Shown: positions 39,617 to 48,084 of the stretch, in pieces
Position numbering within the stretch: position 1 is the stretch's first letter
How the letters are laid out: the number at the start of each line of letters is the position of its first letter
Assembly: GCF_001485535.1 (NCBI RefSeq)
Contig: NZ_BCMZ01000001.1
Location: 930,001 to 994,000, forward strand
Direction of reading: 5' to 3'
DNA: 64,000 bases
From: Halobacterium sp. CBA1132
Lineage (GTDB): Archaea; Halobacteriota; Halobacteria; Halobacteriales; Halobacteriaceae
Notes under the pieces: model-generated
Databases searched by the model: none
Seen by the model: the letters and a program-made list of their open reading frames with translations, nothing else
Told to the model about the DNA's origin: nothing
Translations under genes and position numbers: made by a program

Positions 39617-41713
39617 CTACGCGAGGCGAATGTGGTCCTCGCCCGTGTCGTACGCCTGCCCTTCGCGCTTCAGCTTCTCGATTGTCTGCTCAACCTTCGA
39701 CTGCGACAGGTCCTGTGCCTCCTCGCACGTTAACACGACCTCCTCTATCGGTGCGCCCCGCTTGAACTCGTCCTCCAGCGACTGGATTACTGACTTGACC
39801 GTCTCCATCCGTTTGCGCTGTGAGGTTGTCTGGCCGGTTTCGACCATGTCGGCATCGTAGTCGCCGGTCTCCGGGTCGATGCCAATGTCTTCGAGGCACG
39901 ACCGAACGAGGGAGATCGCTCGCTCGACGTCCTCCACGGTTGCATCGTCGCTCAACCGGATTCGTGCCGACGCCTCCGCGAGCCGGTGAATCGCCTCGAC
40001 CTTCCTTGCGGTGACCGGGACGGGATCGTCTTCGTCGACACCCTGCGAACGCAGCTCAACGTAGAACTCCTCAACGCGTTCGAGCGCCTCGTCGGTCAGA
40101 ACGGGAATGGCGTTCTGCCGCGCGTACGCGACATACGCCTTCAGCACTTCCTCGTCGATCACCGGTTCGACAGCCTCGCGCTCTTCGGCCGATACGGTAT
40201 CGTCGCGTTCCAGCTTTGCGCCGACCTGAGCGGCCTCGTTCATCGCGTTCACGATCGCCGCGTCATCTTCTCGGTCTGGTTCGTCTGTGACGATGAAGAT
40301 CAAGTCGAATCGCGACACCATCGCAGGGTCAAGGTCAATCTGTTCCGAGATGGGCGCGTAGGGGTCGAAGCGACCTTGACTCGGGTTAGCTGCAGCGAGT
40401 ACGCGCGTCCTTGCGGGTAGCGTGGCGGAAATACCGGCTTTCGCGACCGAGATTTGTTGCTTGGAAAGCGCCTCGAAGAGGCTGCTACGGTCGTCGTCTT
40501 CCATCTTGTCGAATTCGTCGATCCCCGCGACGCCCTTGTGCGCGCGGACAACAGCGCCGCCTTCGATACTCCAGCCGCCACCCCCGAACTCGTCGCGGAC
40601 GGCTGCAGCCGTCAGGCCGGCGCCGCTTGCGGATTTCCCGGACGTGTAGACACCGCGAGGCACGATGTCGGTGACGTACTCGACGAGCCCGGACTTGTTC
40701 GTGCCGGGGTCGCCGACCAGAAGGATGTGAGAGTCACCGCGCGTGCGGCTGCCGTCAGGGAGTTCCTTCGGGACACCGGAGAACATCTGGAGCGCGAGTG
40801 CGAGCTTGATGTCCTCGTCGCCTTCGTGACTCGGCATCAGACTGCCGACAATCTGCTCGTGCGGATTCTCACTCTCCGCAATCGCCTTAATCTCGTCTTC
40901 GTACTCGCCGACCTCGATGTCTTCCCAGTCGGTCTCCTGGCGTTCCAGGTGCTCCGCTTCCGCGCGCCACTCACCGAGCGGTCCGTCGCTATCGTCCGAC
41001 GGCGGGCCTATCGACAGGCGAGCGGACACAGAGACGCGGTCACCGACCTCCGCACTCTCGACGACCTCGTCCTCGAGCTGCACGTCGAGATGTTCTCCAG
41101 TCCCACCAGCGGCCTTCTCGGGCGGCATCTGTACGCGTACAAGCTGGTGGTTCACCTTGTCCGACGCTGCCGCGTCGAGTTTGAACGGACCCTGCCGCTC
41201 ACACGACTTGCACTGATGTGGCTCCTGAAACGCCTGCTTTCCCTGTGGCACTTCAGTTACCGCACCACAGCGCTGGCATTCGAAGACGCCCGTTTTGAAC
41301 AACGGACGAACCTGCGTTTTCTTCGTCAACTGGCCTTGAATACGCCGAACCGTCCCGTGGTCGTGTTCCGCGTCGAAGTTACCGATCTCCCGCTGCTCTT
41401 CATCTGGAAGATTCGTCAGATGAACGTTCGGTGACCACGAGATAGCACCGGCAGCAGGATGGTTCTCAACGGCCTCTTCCGCAGCGTCACGAATCTTCGC
41501 GGGGTGCTCCAACCAGTCTTCTGCCAAGTCCGGATCGTACGCCCACAGGTCGTCGTAGTCTACCTCGAGCGCGTCGATGTCCCGATGAGCATTCGCGTAC
41601 TCCAAAACGGAGAGACGACCGTGCTCACGGTCGTCGTGATACTTGCGGAAGAACTCCTCGAAGGACTCTACGACTTCCGGGGGAGCTGACGAAACCGATT
41701 GGGGAGTGCTCAT
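39617..41713 (-). CDS. mcm: MCM replicative helicase of the element
   Basis: 698 aa. N-terminal domain with a zinc site (CQRCGAVTE ... HQCKSC). AAA+ domain with Walker A LLVGDPGTNKSGL (about residue 335; Asn where cellular MCMs usually have Gly), Walker B GIDEFDKM (about 395) and arginine-finger motif MVSRFDLIF. A C-terminal winged helix follows (EEVVLTCEEAQDLSQSKVEQTI). MCM genes are known in several archaeal mobile elements. It suggests that module B replicates itself, perhaps from the dyads at 42639-42693. Confidence 0.95.
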   Translation of the reverse strand: MSTPQSVSSAPPEVVESFEEFFRKYHDDREHGRLSVLEYANAHRDIDALEVDYDDLWAYDPDLAEDWLEHPAKIRDAAEEAVENHPAAGAISWSPNVHLTNLPDEEQREIGNFDAEHDHGTVRRIQGQLTKKTQVRPLFKTGVFECQRCGAVTEVPQGKQAFQEPHQCKSCERQGPFKLDAAASDKVNHQLVRVQMPPEKAAGGTGEHLDVQLEDEVVESAEVGDRVSVSARLSIGPPSDDSDGPLGEWRAEAEHLERQETDWEDIEVGEYEDEIKAIAESENPHEQIVGSLMPSHEGDEDIKLALALQMFSGVPKELPDGSRTRGDSHILLVGDPGTNKSGLVEYVTDIVPRGVYTSGKSASGAGLTAAAVRDEFGGGGWSIEGGAVVRAHKGVAGIDEFDKMEDDDRSSLFEALSKQQISVAKAGISATLPARTRVLAAANPSQGRFDPYAPISEQIDLDPAMVSRFDLIFIVTDEPDREDDAAIVNAMNEAAQVGAKLERDDTVSAEEREAVEPVIDEEVLKAYVAYARQNAIPVLTDEALERVEEFYVELRSQGVDEDDPVPVTARKVEAIHRLAEASARIRLSDDATVEDVERAISLVRSCLEDIGIDPETGDYDADMVETGQTTSQRKRMETVKSVIQSLEDEFKRGAPIEEVVLTCEEAQDLSQSKVEQTIEKLKREGQAYDTGEDHIRLA

Positions 41714-41841
41714 TCCCGCCCACCTCCGTTAAGATGATTAATAGCGGAATCAGCCGCATTTACAGCGCTCTGAACCGCCTTCGGAGTGTTCGGAGTGGAT
41801 GTACTTGTGAGTAGTCGATGGTTGCTTGCGTCGGGTGCCAT
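41710..41841 (-). CDS. Small ORF coupled to mcm
   Basis: 43 aa (MAPDASNHRLLTSTSTPNTP...), with its TGA overlapping the mcm ATG in an ATGA. One amphipathic helix (KAVQSAVNAADSAINHL). The overlap supports translation; function unknown. Confidence 0.45.
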   Translation of the reverse strand: MAPDASNHRLLTSTSTPNTPKAVQSAVNAADSAINHLNGGGRE

Positions 41842-41856
41842 GGTGGAATCTCTCAG

Positions 41857-42426
41857 TTAGGTCGTGGTGGGTTCGGTTTCGGACGTGGTTTCAGCGGTGC
41901 CTGCGCCCTTCTCGTTTTTAATCTCGTTAACGGCCTGCTCTTCGTCTAACTCGGCGAGGTTCACGTACACAGCATCAACCTCACGTCCCTCCCGTGTCGT
42001 CGTCATCTCGCCGAAGCCAGTCGCTTCCTGGACATCGTCCATCGCCGTGTACGCCTGCGGGTCATGGACGTTGTCGTGGCCGAGCGTGGCCAGCGTCTCC
42101 TTGACTTCCTTGTAGTACTTCGCGACGCGGCCGTCGGGTTTCTGCTCGGCCTGCCGAATCATGGCCCGAGCAAGATCGACAGCACGCTTCTGGGGCGTAC
42201 TCTGTTCGTCCTCGGCGAGCCCGTCGAGTGTCTCCAGCTTGTGCTCGAGGCTGGCAACGGTGGCCTCAAGGTCGTTGATGCGTTCGTTTTTCTCGTCGAG
42301 GGCGTCTTCGAGCTCGTCAAGACGAGGAATGACATGCTCCTTGACGTAGCTCTGGTACCCCTCGACGGCGTCGAGGCGTGCGTCGTGGTCTTCGATGACC
42401 TCGGTCGGTTCTTTTCCGTCGTTCAT
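41857..42426 (-). CDS. Coiled-coil protein heading the mcm operon
   Basis: 189 aa from the ATG at 42426; longer starts would translate the tRNA-like element. A long coiled coil (residues 25-90, LDELEDALDEKNERINDLEATVASLEHKLE) and a C-terminal alpha/beta part (GFGEMTTTREGREVDAVYVNLAEL). Possibly an accessory replication or partition protein; inferred only from the operon with mcm. Confidence 0.7.
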   Translation of the reverse strand: MNDGKEPTEVIEDHDARLDAVEGYQSYVKEHVIPRLDELEDALDEKNERINDLEATVASLEHKLETLDGLAEDEQSTPQKRAVDLARAMIRQAEQKPDGRVAKYYKEVKETLATLGHDNVHDPQAYTAMDDVQEATGFGEMTTTREGREVDAVYVNLAELDEEQAVNEIKNEKGAGTAETTSETEPTTT

Positions 42427-42453
42427 GCGTTGTGTGGGCCGGATGGCCCGAGG

Positions 42454-42491
42454 CCCGCCCACGGAATCGAACCGTGGTACGCCAACGCGGG
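42454..42491 (-). ncRNA. tRNA-like acceptor/T-arm element, copy 2
   Basis: On the minus strand: P1 CCCGC, linker GTTGGCGTA, stem CCACGG/CCGTGG with loop TTCGATT, P1' GCGGG. Against copy 1 (35806-35843), the loop is identical and the linker differs by one base. Both stems differ by paired changes that keep pairing. It ends 27 nt before the ATG at 42426. Confidence 0.6.
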
Positions 42492-42638
42492 TAGGGAAGT
42501 TTGGCTGAATCAGGACCGCTCTCAATATGTGGATTCCCTAAGAGTGGCGCTGATATCCGCCATTCTGTATGGTCCCATGGCTGGGTGCGCTCGCGGAGCA
42601 ATCTGGACGTACCTATGAGCGCCTGAAGCGGCTAAATT

Positions 42639-42693
42639 CTGTAGAATAACGTACTTCGAAGTAGGGTCTTTATCGTCTGAAAGAGTTCTACAG
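42639..42693. promoter_or_regulatory. Nested inverted repeats, candidate replication origin
   Basis: CTGTAGAA (42639-42646) pairs with TTCTACAG (42686-42693), and a perfect 12-bp palindrome TACTTCGAAGTA (42652-42663) lies inside. The flanking DNA to 42760 is AT-rich (TTAATATACAATTAG, GGATATATAATTTC). It is upstream of the coiled-coil/mcm operon, so it may be an origin, an operator or both. Confidence 0.45.
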
Positions 42694-42769
42694 AGGCGGG
42701 AATTGTAGTACTGTTTGACCGCATTAATATACAATTAGGGCCACTTGGCAGGATATATAATTTCGAGTG

Positions 42770-43994
42770 CTGGCACCTTACTCATTGATATAGTTCTAGT
42801 CGTCGAGGTCGATGTTCGCTGTAGCTGTACGCTCGGCCTCGATTGTTCCCACTGTGGTCACCGCAATCCGTCGCGTCGCCGAGAGAATCGCAGTTCGATA
42901 GCGACGGTATGGATTGGCGAACGCCCTCACAATCCGGCCTGTTCGCGCTCGCCGTCGACTGAGCGGCCGACGTCGCTGGCGGTTCCTCGTGGCCGAGAAG
43001 GATGGCGTCGACGCTCGTCCACAGTGCCCGAGTCCAGTCTCACAGCCGACTTCGTGGCTGGCGGACCAGCAGCGACTCGCTCGCTACCACTGGGTACAGC
43101 GAGGACGCCTCAGGACGACTACGGTTTCCTGTGGCGTCGCACCCGCTTTTACGCTGTTGAGAGATGTAGAGACGAGCCCGGAAGAGCGCCCGTACGTCTG
43201 GACCAACCACGGCGAATCGACTACTGAACAAGAATCGGTGCGTGTTCGTCGACGCGAGAGCGACAGCCCTCGACTCGCCGCGCTTAGTCATTCGATAAGT
43301 CGCCCCTCGTATTTCGGAAGAACTCCACGCTGAAAGCGCAGGACGGCCCTGGGCTGACCGGAGCGTCGAATCGTCCTGATGTCCGGATGTATCCGCACAT
43401 CGGTGGACTGCGCCCCGGGTTCAGCAGTCTGCTGTGCTCCGGCTAGTGCTGTGGGTCCGATTCCTCGACGCGACTCGTATTCGCTTCTCTTGGCTCTCTA
43501 CGAGAATTCCGTCACGACTACTCAGGAAGAGAATTCGACGCCACTGTCTCGGTGGCCGTACAGTACTGGCTACTGTATCGAAGATAACGTTCTCACCGTC
43601 GTCGCTGGCACATCACGTAGAACGAATAAACTCTATTCCACTATATCAATATATTCGGTCGAACTTCCTCACGCAGGGGCCGAAACACGGGGACCGTCAA
43701 ATGCGGCGAGAAGATGACCCGACTGGTGGCTCGGTGCGACGTAGAAGCGATGGAACGCTAGTACAGTCCCTCGAATCGCGCGAAACGCTCCCAGCGTGGG
43801 TGGTCTACGCCGGTCGGATTGCCCTCGCGTACGAGTCGTATTACTTATCTGGAGTATTCGCATCACCTCCACTGATACACCCGAATTCGTTGGATTCATC
43901 CGTCTCGTACGGCGGTTAGCAGACAAATGAGAACGCACGACGACGTTCGAGTGTCTCGGACCTATCGAGAACAGAGGCAGTTCGGAGCGGACTG
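42770..43994. other. Apparent gene-free boundary region
   Basis: About 1.2 kb. Open frames on both strands are short or lack protein-like composition and none resembles a known family. AT content is above that of the flanking genes. It separates the element from the PiT gene and may hold decayed element or host sequence. I see no repeat, hairpin or RNA gene I can support here. Confidence 0.4.
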
Positions 43995-45212
43995 ATGGCG
44001 TCGGTGGTTCTCGTTCTCGCGGTCGCACTCGTGGCGGCCCTGTTCATGTCGTTCACCGTCGGCGCGAACAGTAACTCCGCGCCGGTGGCGCCCGCCGTCG
44101 GGGCGAACGCCCTCTCGGTGCTGCGGGCGGCGCTGTTGGTCGGCATCGTGGCGGGACTGGGCGCGATTCTTCAGGGCGGCAGCATCTCCGAGACCATCGG
44201 GAAGGACCTCGTCACCGGCGTGACGATTACGCCGCTGGCGGCGGCGGTGGCGCTGCTGACCGCTGCGACGCTCATCACCGTCGGGAACACGTACGGCTAT
44301 CCGATTCCGTCGGCGTTCACCGTCACCGGGGCGATGGTCGGCGCGGGAATCGCGCTCGGTGGCGGATTTGCCGTCCACGAGTACGCCGTCATTCTCGGGT
44401 TCTGGTTCGCCATTCCCCTCGTGGAGGGCGTCATGGCGTACGGCCTCGCGCGCGGCCTCCGGAGCGACGCCATCCCCGAGAATGTGGGGATTCCGCTGCT
44501 CGGCGGCACAGTCGGGTACGCGCTGGCGAACATCCAACTCACGGTCATCCCGACGGCGAGTGGCGCGCAGGGCTCGGTCGCCCGGTACGTCGCCACCACC
44601 TATGGGTTGCTGCCCACCTCGCTCGGCGGTTCCTACACGCTCGGGATGGTGGCAGTGAGCGTCGGCGGCGGCGTCGCCGCACTGGTCGCGACTCGACTGT
44701 TACTGCGGCGGGACGAAAATGCGGGCATCAACCAGTTCCTCGTCGCGTTGGGGCTGGTCGTCGTGTTCACGAGCGGCGGCTCTCAGGTCGGCCTCGCGAC
44801 CGGGCCGCTCGAAGCCGTCTTCGAGACGAACCTCCAACTCCCCTCGATGTACTTGCTCGCGCTCGGGGGCGGTGGGATTCTGCTGGGGGCGTGGATTCGG
44901 GGGCCGCGCCTCGTTCAGGCGGTCTCCAACGAGTACGCCTCACTCGGCCCGCGGCGCTCGATTGCGGCCCTGATTCCAGCGTTCCTGATAGCGCAGCTCG
45001 CAATCGTGTTGGGCATCCCCATCTCGTTCAACAAGGTGATGATCGCGAGCATCGTCGGTAGCGGGCTCGCCGCGAGTTCGTCCGGCGGGAACGGCGTCTC
45101 CAAGCGGAAGGTCGGTGTCACCATCGGGTCGTGGGTCGGGTCGATGTTCGGAGCGGCGCTCATCAGCTACGGTCTCTACCGCCTGCTGAGCGCGCTTTCT
45201 GTCGCGGGGTAG
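43995..45212 (+). CDS. PiT-family inorganic phosphate permease
   Basis: 405 aa, about 10-12 helices. The PiT signature appears as GANSNSAPVAPAVGANALS near the N-terminus (canonical GANDxxN is altered to GANSNS) and again as ISFNKVMIASIVGSGLA near the C-terminus, the inverted-repeat halves of this family. It imports phosphate, or possibly sulfate, driven by an ion gradient. The changed Asp leaves the exact ion open. First host gene after the element. Confidence 0.85.
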   Translation: MASVVLVLAVALVAALFMSFTVGANSNSAPVAPAVGANALSVLRAALLVGIVAGLGAILQGGSISETIGKDLVTGVTITPLAAAVALLTAATLITVGNTYGYPIPSAFTVTGAMVGAGIALGGGFAVHEYAVILGFWFAIPLVEGVMAYGLARGLRSDAIPENVGIPLLGGTVGYALANIQLTVIPTASGAQGSVARYVATTYGLLPTSLGGSYTLGMVAVSVGGGVAALVATRLLLRRDENAGINQFLVALGLVVVFTSGGSQVGLATGPLEAVFETNLQLPSMYLLALGGGGILLGAWIRGPRLVQAVSNEYASLGPRRSIAALIPAFLIAQLAIVLGIPISFNKVMIASIVGSGLAASSSGGNGVSKRKVGVTIGSWVGSMFGAALISYGLYRLLSALSVAG

Positions 45213-45536
45213 TCAGGAGACCAGTCGGTCGAGAATCTCTTCTTCGGCGGCTCCGGTCTTCATCTCCTCCCACGTCTGGAAGTCGGTGTTCGCGGCGACG
45301 TACTCGTCGAGTTGCTCGCGGGAGACGTCCTGCACGTCGCCGAAGTCTTCGAGCGTCCACGGGCTCTGCGCGCAGAACGCGCCGAACGAGTCGAACTCGG
45401 TGTGGTCGCGCATGAACTGCTGTGAGAAGAACGTGTCCGAGTCGACGTGCGTCCCCGCTTGCAGTTCGCCGATGCGGTGGAGCGCGTCCCCGACTTTCGC
45501 TTCGAGTTCCTCCAGCCCAGCGACCTGCAGGTCCAT
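45213..45536 (-). CDS. Conserved-looking hypothetical protein
   Basis: 107 aa, helical and acidic (VAGLEELEAKVGDALHRIGEL; FMRDHTEFDSFGAFCAQSPW). Convergent with the PiT gene, stop to stop. No family recognised. Confidence 0.65.
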   Translation of the reverse strand: MDLQVAGLEELEAKVGDALHRIGELQAGTHVDSDTFFSQQFMRDHTEFDSFGAFCAQSPWTLEDFGDVQDVSREQLDEYVAANTDFQTWEEMKTGAAEEEILDRLVS

Positions 45537-46007
45537 AGCGGAAGCGGCGCCTCGAAGCCGGTAAAACCAACGGCTGATGACTGCGCGGAGTCACTGTGAG
45601 ACGGGAAGCAAGTGGCGCGAAGTGTGGCTACTTGTGGTGCCATTGGGCGAGCGTTGATTTGGTCGGGCAGTGGCGCTGCTGGTCACGAAGCGGGCGCGCA
45701 GCCGTTCGAGCGTTGCCGCGGCTAACGACGCCTTCGGAGTCGAACGTATTCGGCATTCGTCTCGTTTTCGGCCTGACAAGTGGGCGTTCAAACTCCTTAA
45801 TGTGGTAGTACCCATCCTAATATTGGTCGAACAGTAGGCCGAACACGGTATTATCGTGTAAACGTAAACGCCTAGCTTAATGTAGTTGGTAGTGGTCGAT
45901 TTTCGCGTATCGATGTGCTCTCACATCAAGGATAACGCGGAATCAGTGGACAGTCGGATTAGTATGAGTGGGTTTGCTGGACGTTCGGGTGACACGGAGG
46001 GTGCGGA
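45537..46007. promoter_or_regulatory. Upstream region of the nitrate cluster
   Basis: No gene seen in this 471-nt stretch. AT-rich segments with TATA-like boxes lie around 45800-45890 (CTAATATTGG, TAGCTTAATGTAG). A GGAGG site at 45996-46000 is well placed for the transporter ATG. Likely holds the ammonium/nitrate control signals; I cannot identify a specific site. Confidence 0.3.
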
Positions 46008-47327
46008 ATGGCGCTAATACGGATGACCAAGTTCCGGACGCTGTTGCTCGCGACCATCGGGTTCAACTTCTCGTTTCTCATCTGGTTCTCGTTCGCGCCG
46101 TTCACGGAGCCGATGGCCAGCGAGTTCGGGCTGTCGCTGGCGGAAATCGGGCTACTCGCGAGCGCGAACATCTGGCTGGCGCCGTTCGGCCGCGCGCTGA
46201 CCGGCTGGCTCTCGGACAAGTTCGGCGCGCCGTCGGTGTTCGCCATCGTGTTGGGGTACGTCGGCGTGTTCTCCATGGCGTCGGCGTTCGCGCAGTCCTA
46301 CGGCGTGTTTTTCGTCGAGCGCCTCATCGTCGCGACAGCCGGCATCACGTTCGTCGTCGGCATCCAGCACGTCGCGGAGTGGTTCGAAGAGGAGAACCTC
46401 GGACTCGCTGAGGGCATCTACGCAGGTGTCGGAAACGCCGGCGCCGCGGGGGGCGCGCTCATCCTCCCGCGCGTGTTCGGAACGAACTGGAACGGCCCGC
46501 TGTTCTCGACGAACTGGCGGGCGGCGTTCTTCTACACGGGCGTCGTCTCCATTCTGCTCGGCGTCACGTACTTCACGCTCGGGGAGGCCGCCAAGACCGA
46601 GGAGAAGCGGCAGGCGACCAAGGAGAGCGCGAGCTTCTCGGGGTGGATACATACCGCCACGCGGTACGGGACGCTCGTCCTCGCGCTCGCGTACGTGATG
46701 ACGTTCGGCCTCGAACTGTCGATGAACGGCTGGTTGGCGACCTACTACCGCGAGGGCTTCGGCACGAACAACCTCGTGCTCGCGAGCACGTTCGCGGCGA
46801 CGTTCTCCATCGCGGCAGGCCTGCTACGGCCTATCGGCGGCTACGTCAGCGACCGGCTGGCGCGCGCCGAACGCAACATCCTCCCGTTCTTCACCGGGCA
46901 CTACCGCGAGCAGTGGACGTTCGCGTCGATGACGTTCGTCGTCGTGGCGATGGTCGGGATGACGCTCGCCGGGCTGTCCGGTGAGGTGTTGCTCGCGGTG
47001 GGCGCGGGCTTCCTCGTCGGGATGGGGTGTGCGTTCGCGGAGGGCGCCATCTTCGCGCAGGTGCCGGCGATGTTCCCGAACAGCTCGGGGGCGGTCGCTG
47101 GCGTCGTCGGCGGCGTCGGCACCATCGGCGGCATCGTCTACCCGCTCGTGTACTCCGCGCAGTTCATGCCGAACCTCCACGTGGGCTACGCGGTGGTCGC
47201 GGCGTCGATGGTGCCCATTCTCGCGCTGACCGCGTGGGTGTTCCAGCCGAGAATCGCGAGCGTCGCCAACGAGGCCGGCTTCGGCGACTCGACGTCGTCG
47301 GCGGTCGAGGCGCCGGGTGACGACTGA
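46008..47327 (+). CDS. narK: NarK-type nitrate/nitrite transporter (MFS)
   Basis: 439 aa, 12 helices. The motif [19 protein letters not shown] matches the nitrate signature of the NNP family, and [10 protein letters not shown] is the MFS loop motif. GGAGG 7 nt before the ATG supports the start. It overlaps mobA by 1 nt and heads the assimilation operon, importing nitrate for NasA. In Haloferax the equivalent gene is nasB. Confidence 0.9.
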   Translation: MALIRMTKFRTLLLATIGFNFSFLIWFSFAPFTEPMASEFGLSLAEIGLLASANIWLAPFGRALTGWLSDKFGAPSVFAIVLGYVGVFSMASAFAQSYGVFFVERLIVATAGITFVVGIQHVAEWFEEENLGLAEGIYAGVGNAGAAGGALILPRVFGTNWNGPLFSTNWRAAFFYTGVVSILLGVTYFTLGEAAKTEEKRQATKESASFSGWIHTATRYGTLVLALAYVMTFGLELSMNGWLATYYREGFGTNNLVLASTFAATFSIAAGLLRPIGGYVSDRLARAERNILPFFTGHYREQWTFASMTFVVVAMVGMTLAGLSGEVLLAVGAGFLVGMGCAFAEGAIFAQVPAMFPNSSGAVAGVVGGVGTIGGIVYPLVYSAQFMPNLHVGYAVVAASMVPILALTAWVFQPRIASVANEAGFGDSTSSAVEAPGDD

Positions 47328-47908
47328 TGCGCACGGGGCTGGTGCTCGCGGGCGGCCGCTCGACGCGTTTCGGTGACGCGGACAAGTCCGTCGCGAGCGT
47401 CGACGGCACGCCGATGGTGCGCCGCGTCGCCGACCGGCTCGCGGTGCTCACCGACGAACTCGTGGTGAACTGCCGGGACGACCAGCGTAATGCGTTAGCG
47501 GACGCCCTCGAGGGCCTCGACTACCGGCTGGCGGTCGACCCGGTTCCGGACGAAGGCCCCGTCGCGGGACTTCGGACCGGCCTCCGGGTCGCGCGCGGCG
47601 ACGCGGTTGCGGTCGCCGCCTGCGACATGCCACACGCCGACACCGAGTTGTTCGAGCGGTTGTTCGAGCGCGCAGGCACCGCTGCGGTCCCGCGAGCGGA
47701 CGGCCACGTACAGCCGCTGCACGCGGTCTACGACCGGCACGCGGCGCGGTTCGCCTGCGACCGGACACTCGCAAATGGGTCCCGTCGGGTGGCCGATGCG
47801 CTCGCGCGCCTCGACCCAGTGGTGGTCGACGTCGAGTCGACGGCACCGTTCACGAATGTCAATACGAGAAGAGATTTAGTGGGCGTTCGTGACTCTATCC
47901 TCGGGTAG
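47327..47908 (+). CDS. mobA: Molybdenum cofactor guanylyltransferase
   Basis: 193 aa. LVLAGGRSTRFGDADKS (residues 5-21) is the nucleotide-binding signature of MobA; VAACDMPHADTELFERL carries the metal-binding Asp region. It attaches GMP to molybdopterin to make the bis-MGD cofactor needed by NasA. Haloarchaeal nas operons include such a gene (nasC in Haloferax mediterranei). Confidence 0.9.
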   Translation: MRTGLVLAGGRSTRFGDADKSVASVDGTPMVRRVADRLAVLTDELVVNCRDDQRNALADALEGLDYRLAVDPVPDEGPVAGLRTGLRVARGDAVAVAACDMPHADTELFERLFERAGTAAVPRADGHVQPLHAVYDRHAARFACDRTLANGSRRVADALARLDPVVVDVESTAPFTNVNTRRDLVGVRDSILG

Positions 47909-48084
47909 CTGGCAAGTATATCTGTATAAGGTCCTTTAACTTCTGACGTTCGTCTGCATATACGTATTGTAATGGCCGAATTTCAACGCTGAACTTTATT
48001 ACTTAGACGTGAGTCTCGTTTATCTGTATCAGACACGACGGTCGTCCGGGTATTTCCGGAAAATAAGCACGAACACAAACCACG
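47909..48084. promoter_or_regulatory. Promoter region of nasD
   Basis: 176 nt, AT-rich for this genome, with TATA-like AAGTATATCTG and CTTTATTACTTAG. It implies that nasD-nasA has its own promoter besides the narK-mobA transcript. Confidence 0.35.

Noticed and set aside
42427-42525. Extended start of the coiled-coil gene
   Set aside because: The extra residues (PRFDSVGG-like) are the translation of a T-arm, a known false-start pattern.
8356-42740. ATACAATT shared by both element edges as an att core
   Set aside because: Only 8 bp; too short to separate from chance in AT-rich segments.
43379-43919. Open frames in the boundary region
   Set aside because: Short, overlapping on both strands and with no recognisable motif or codon preference.
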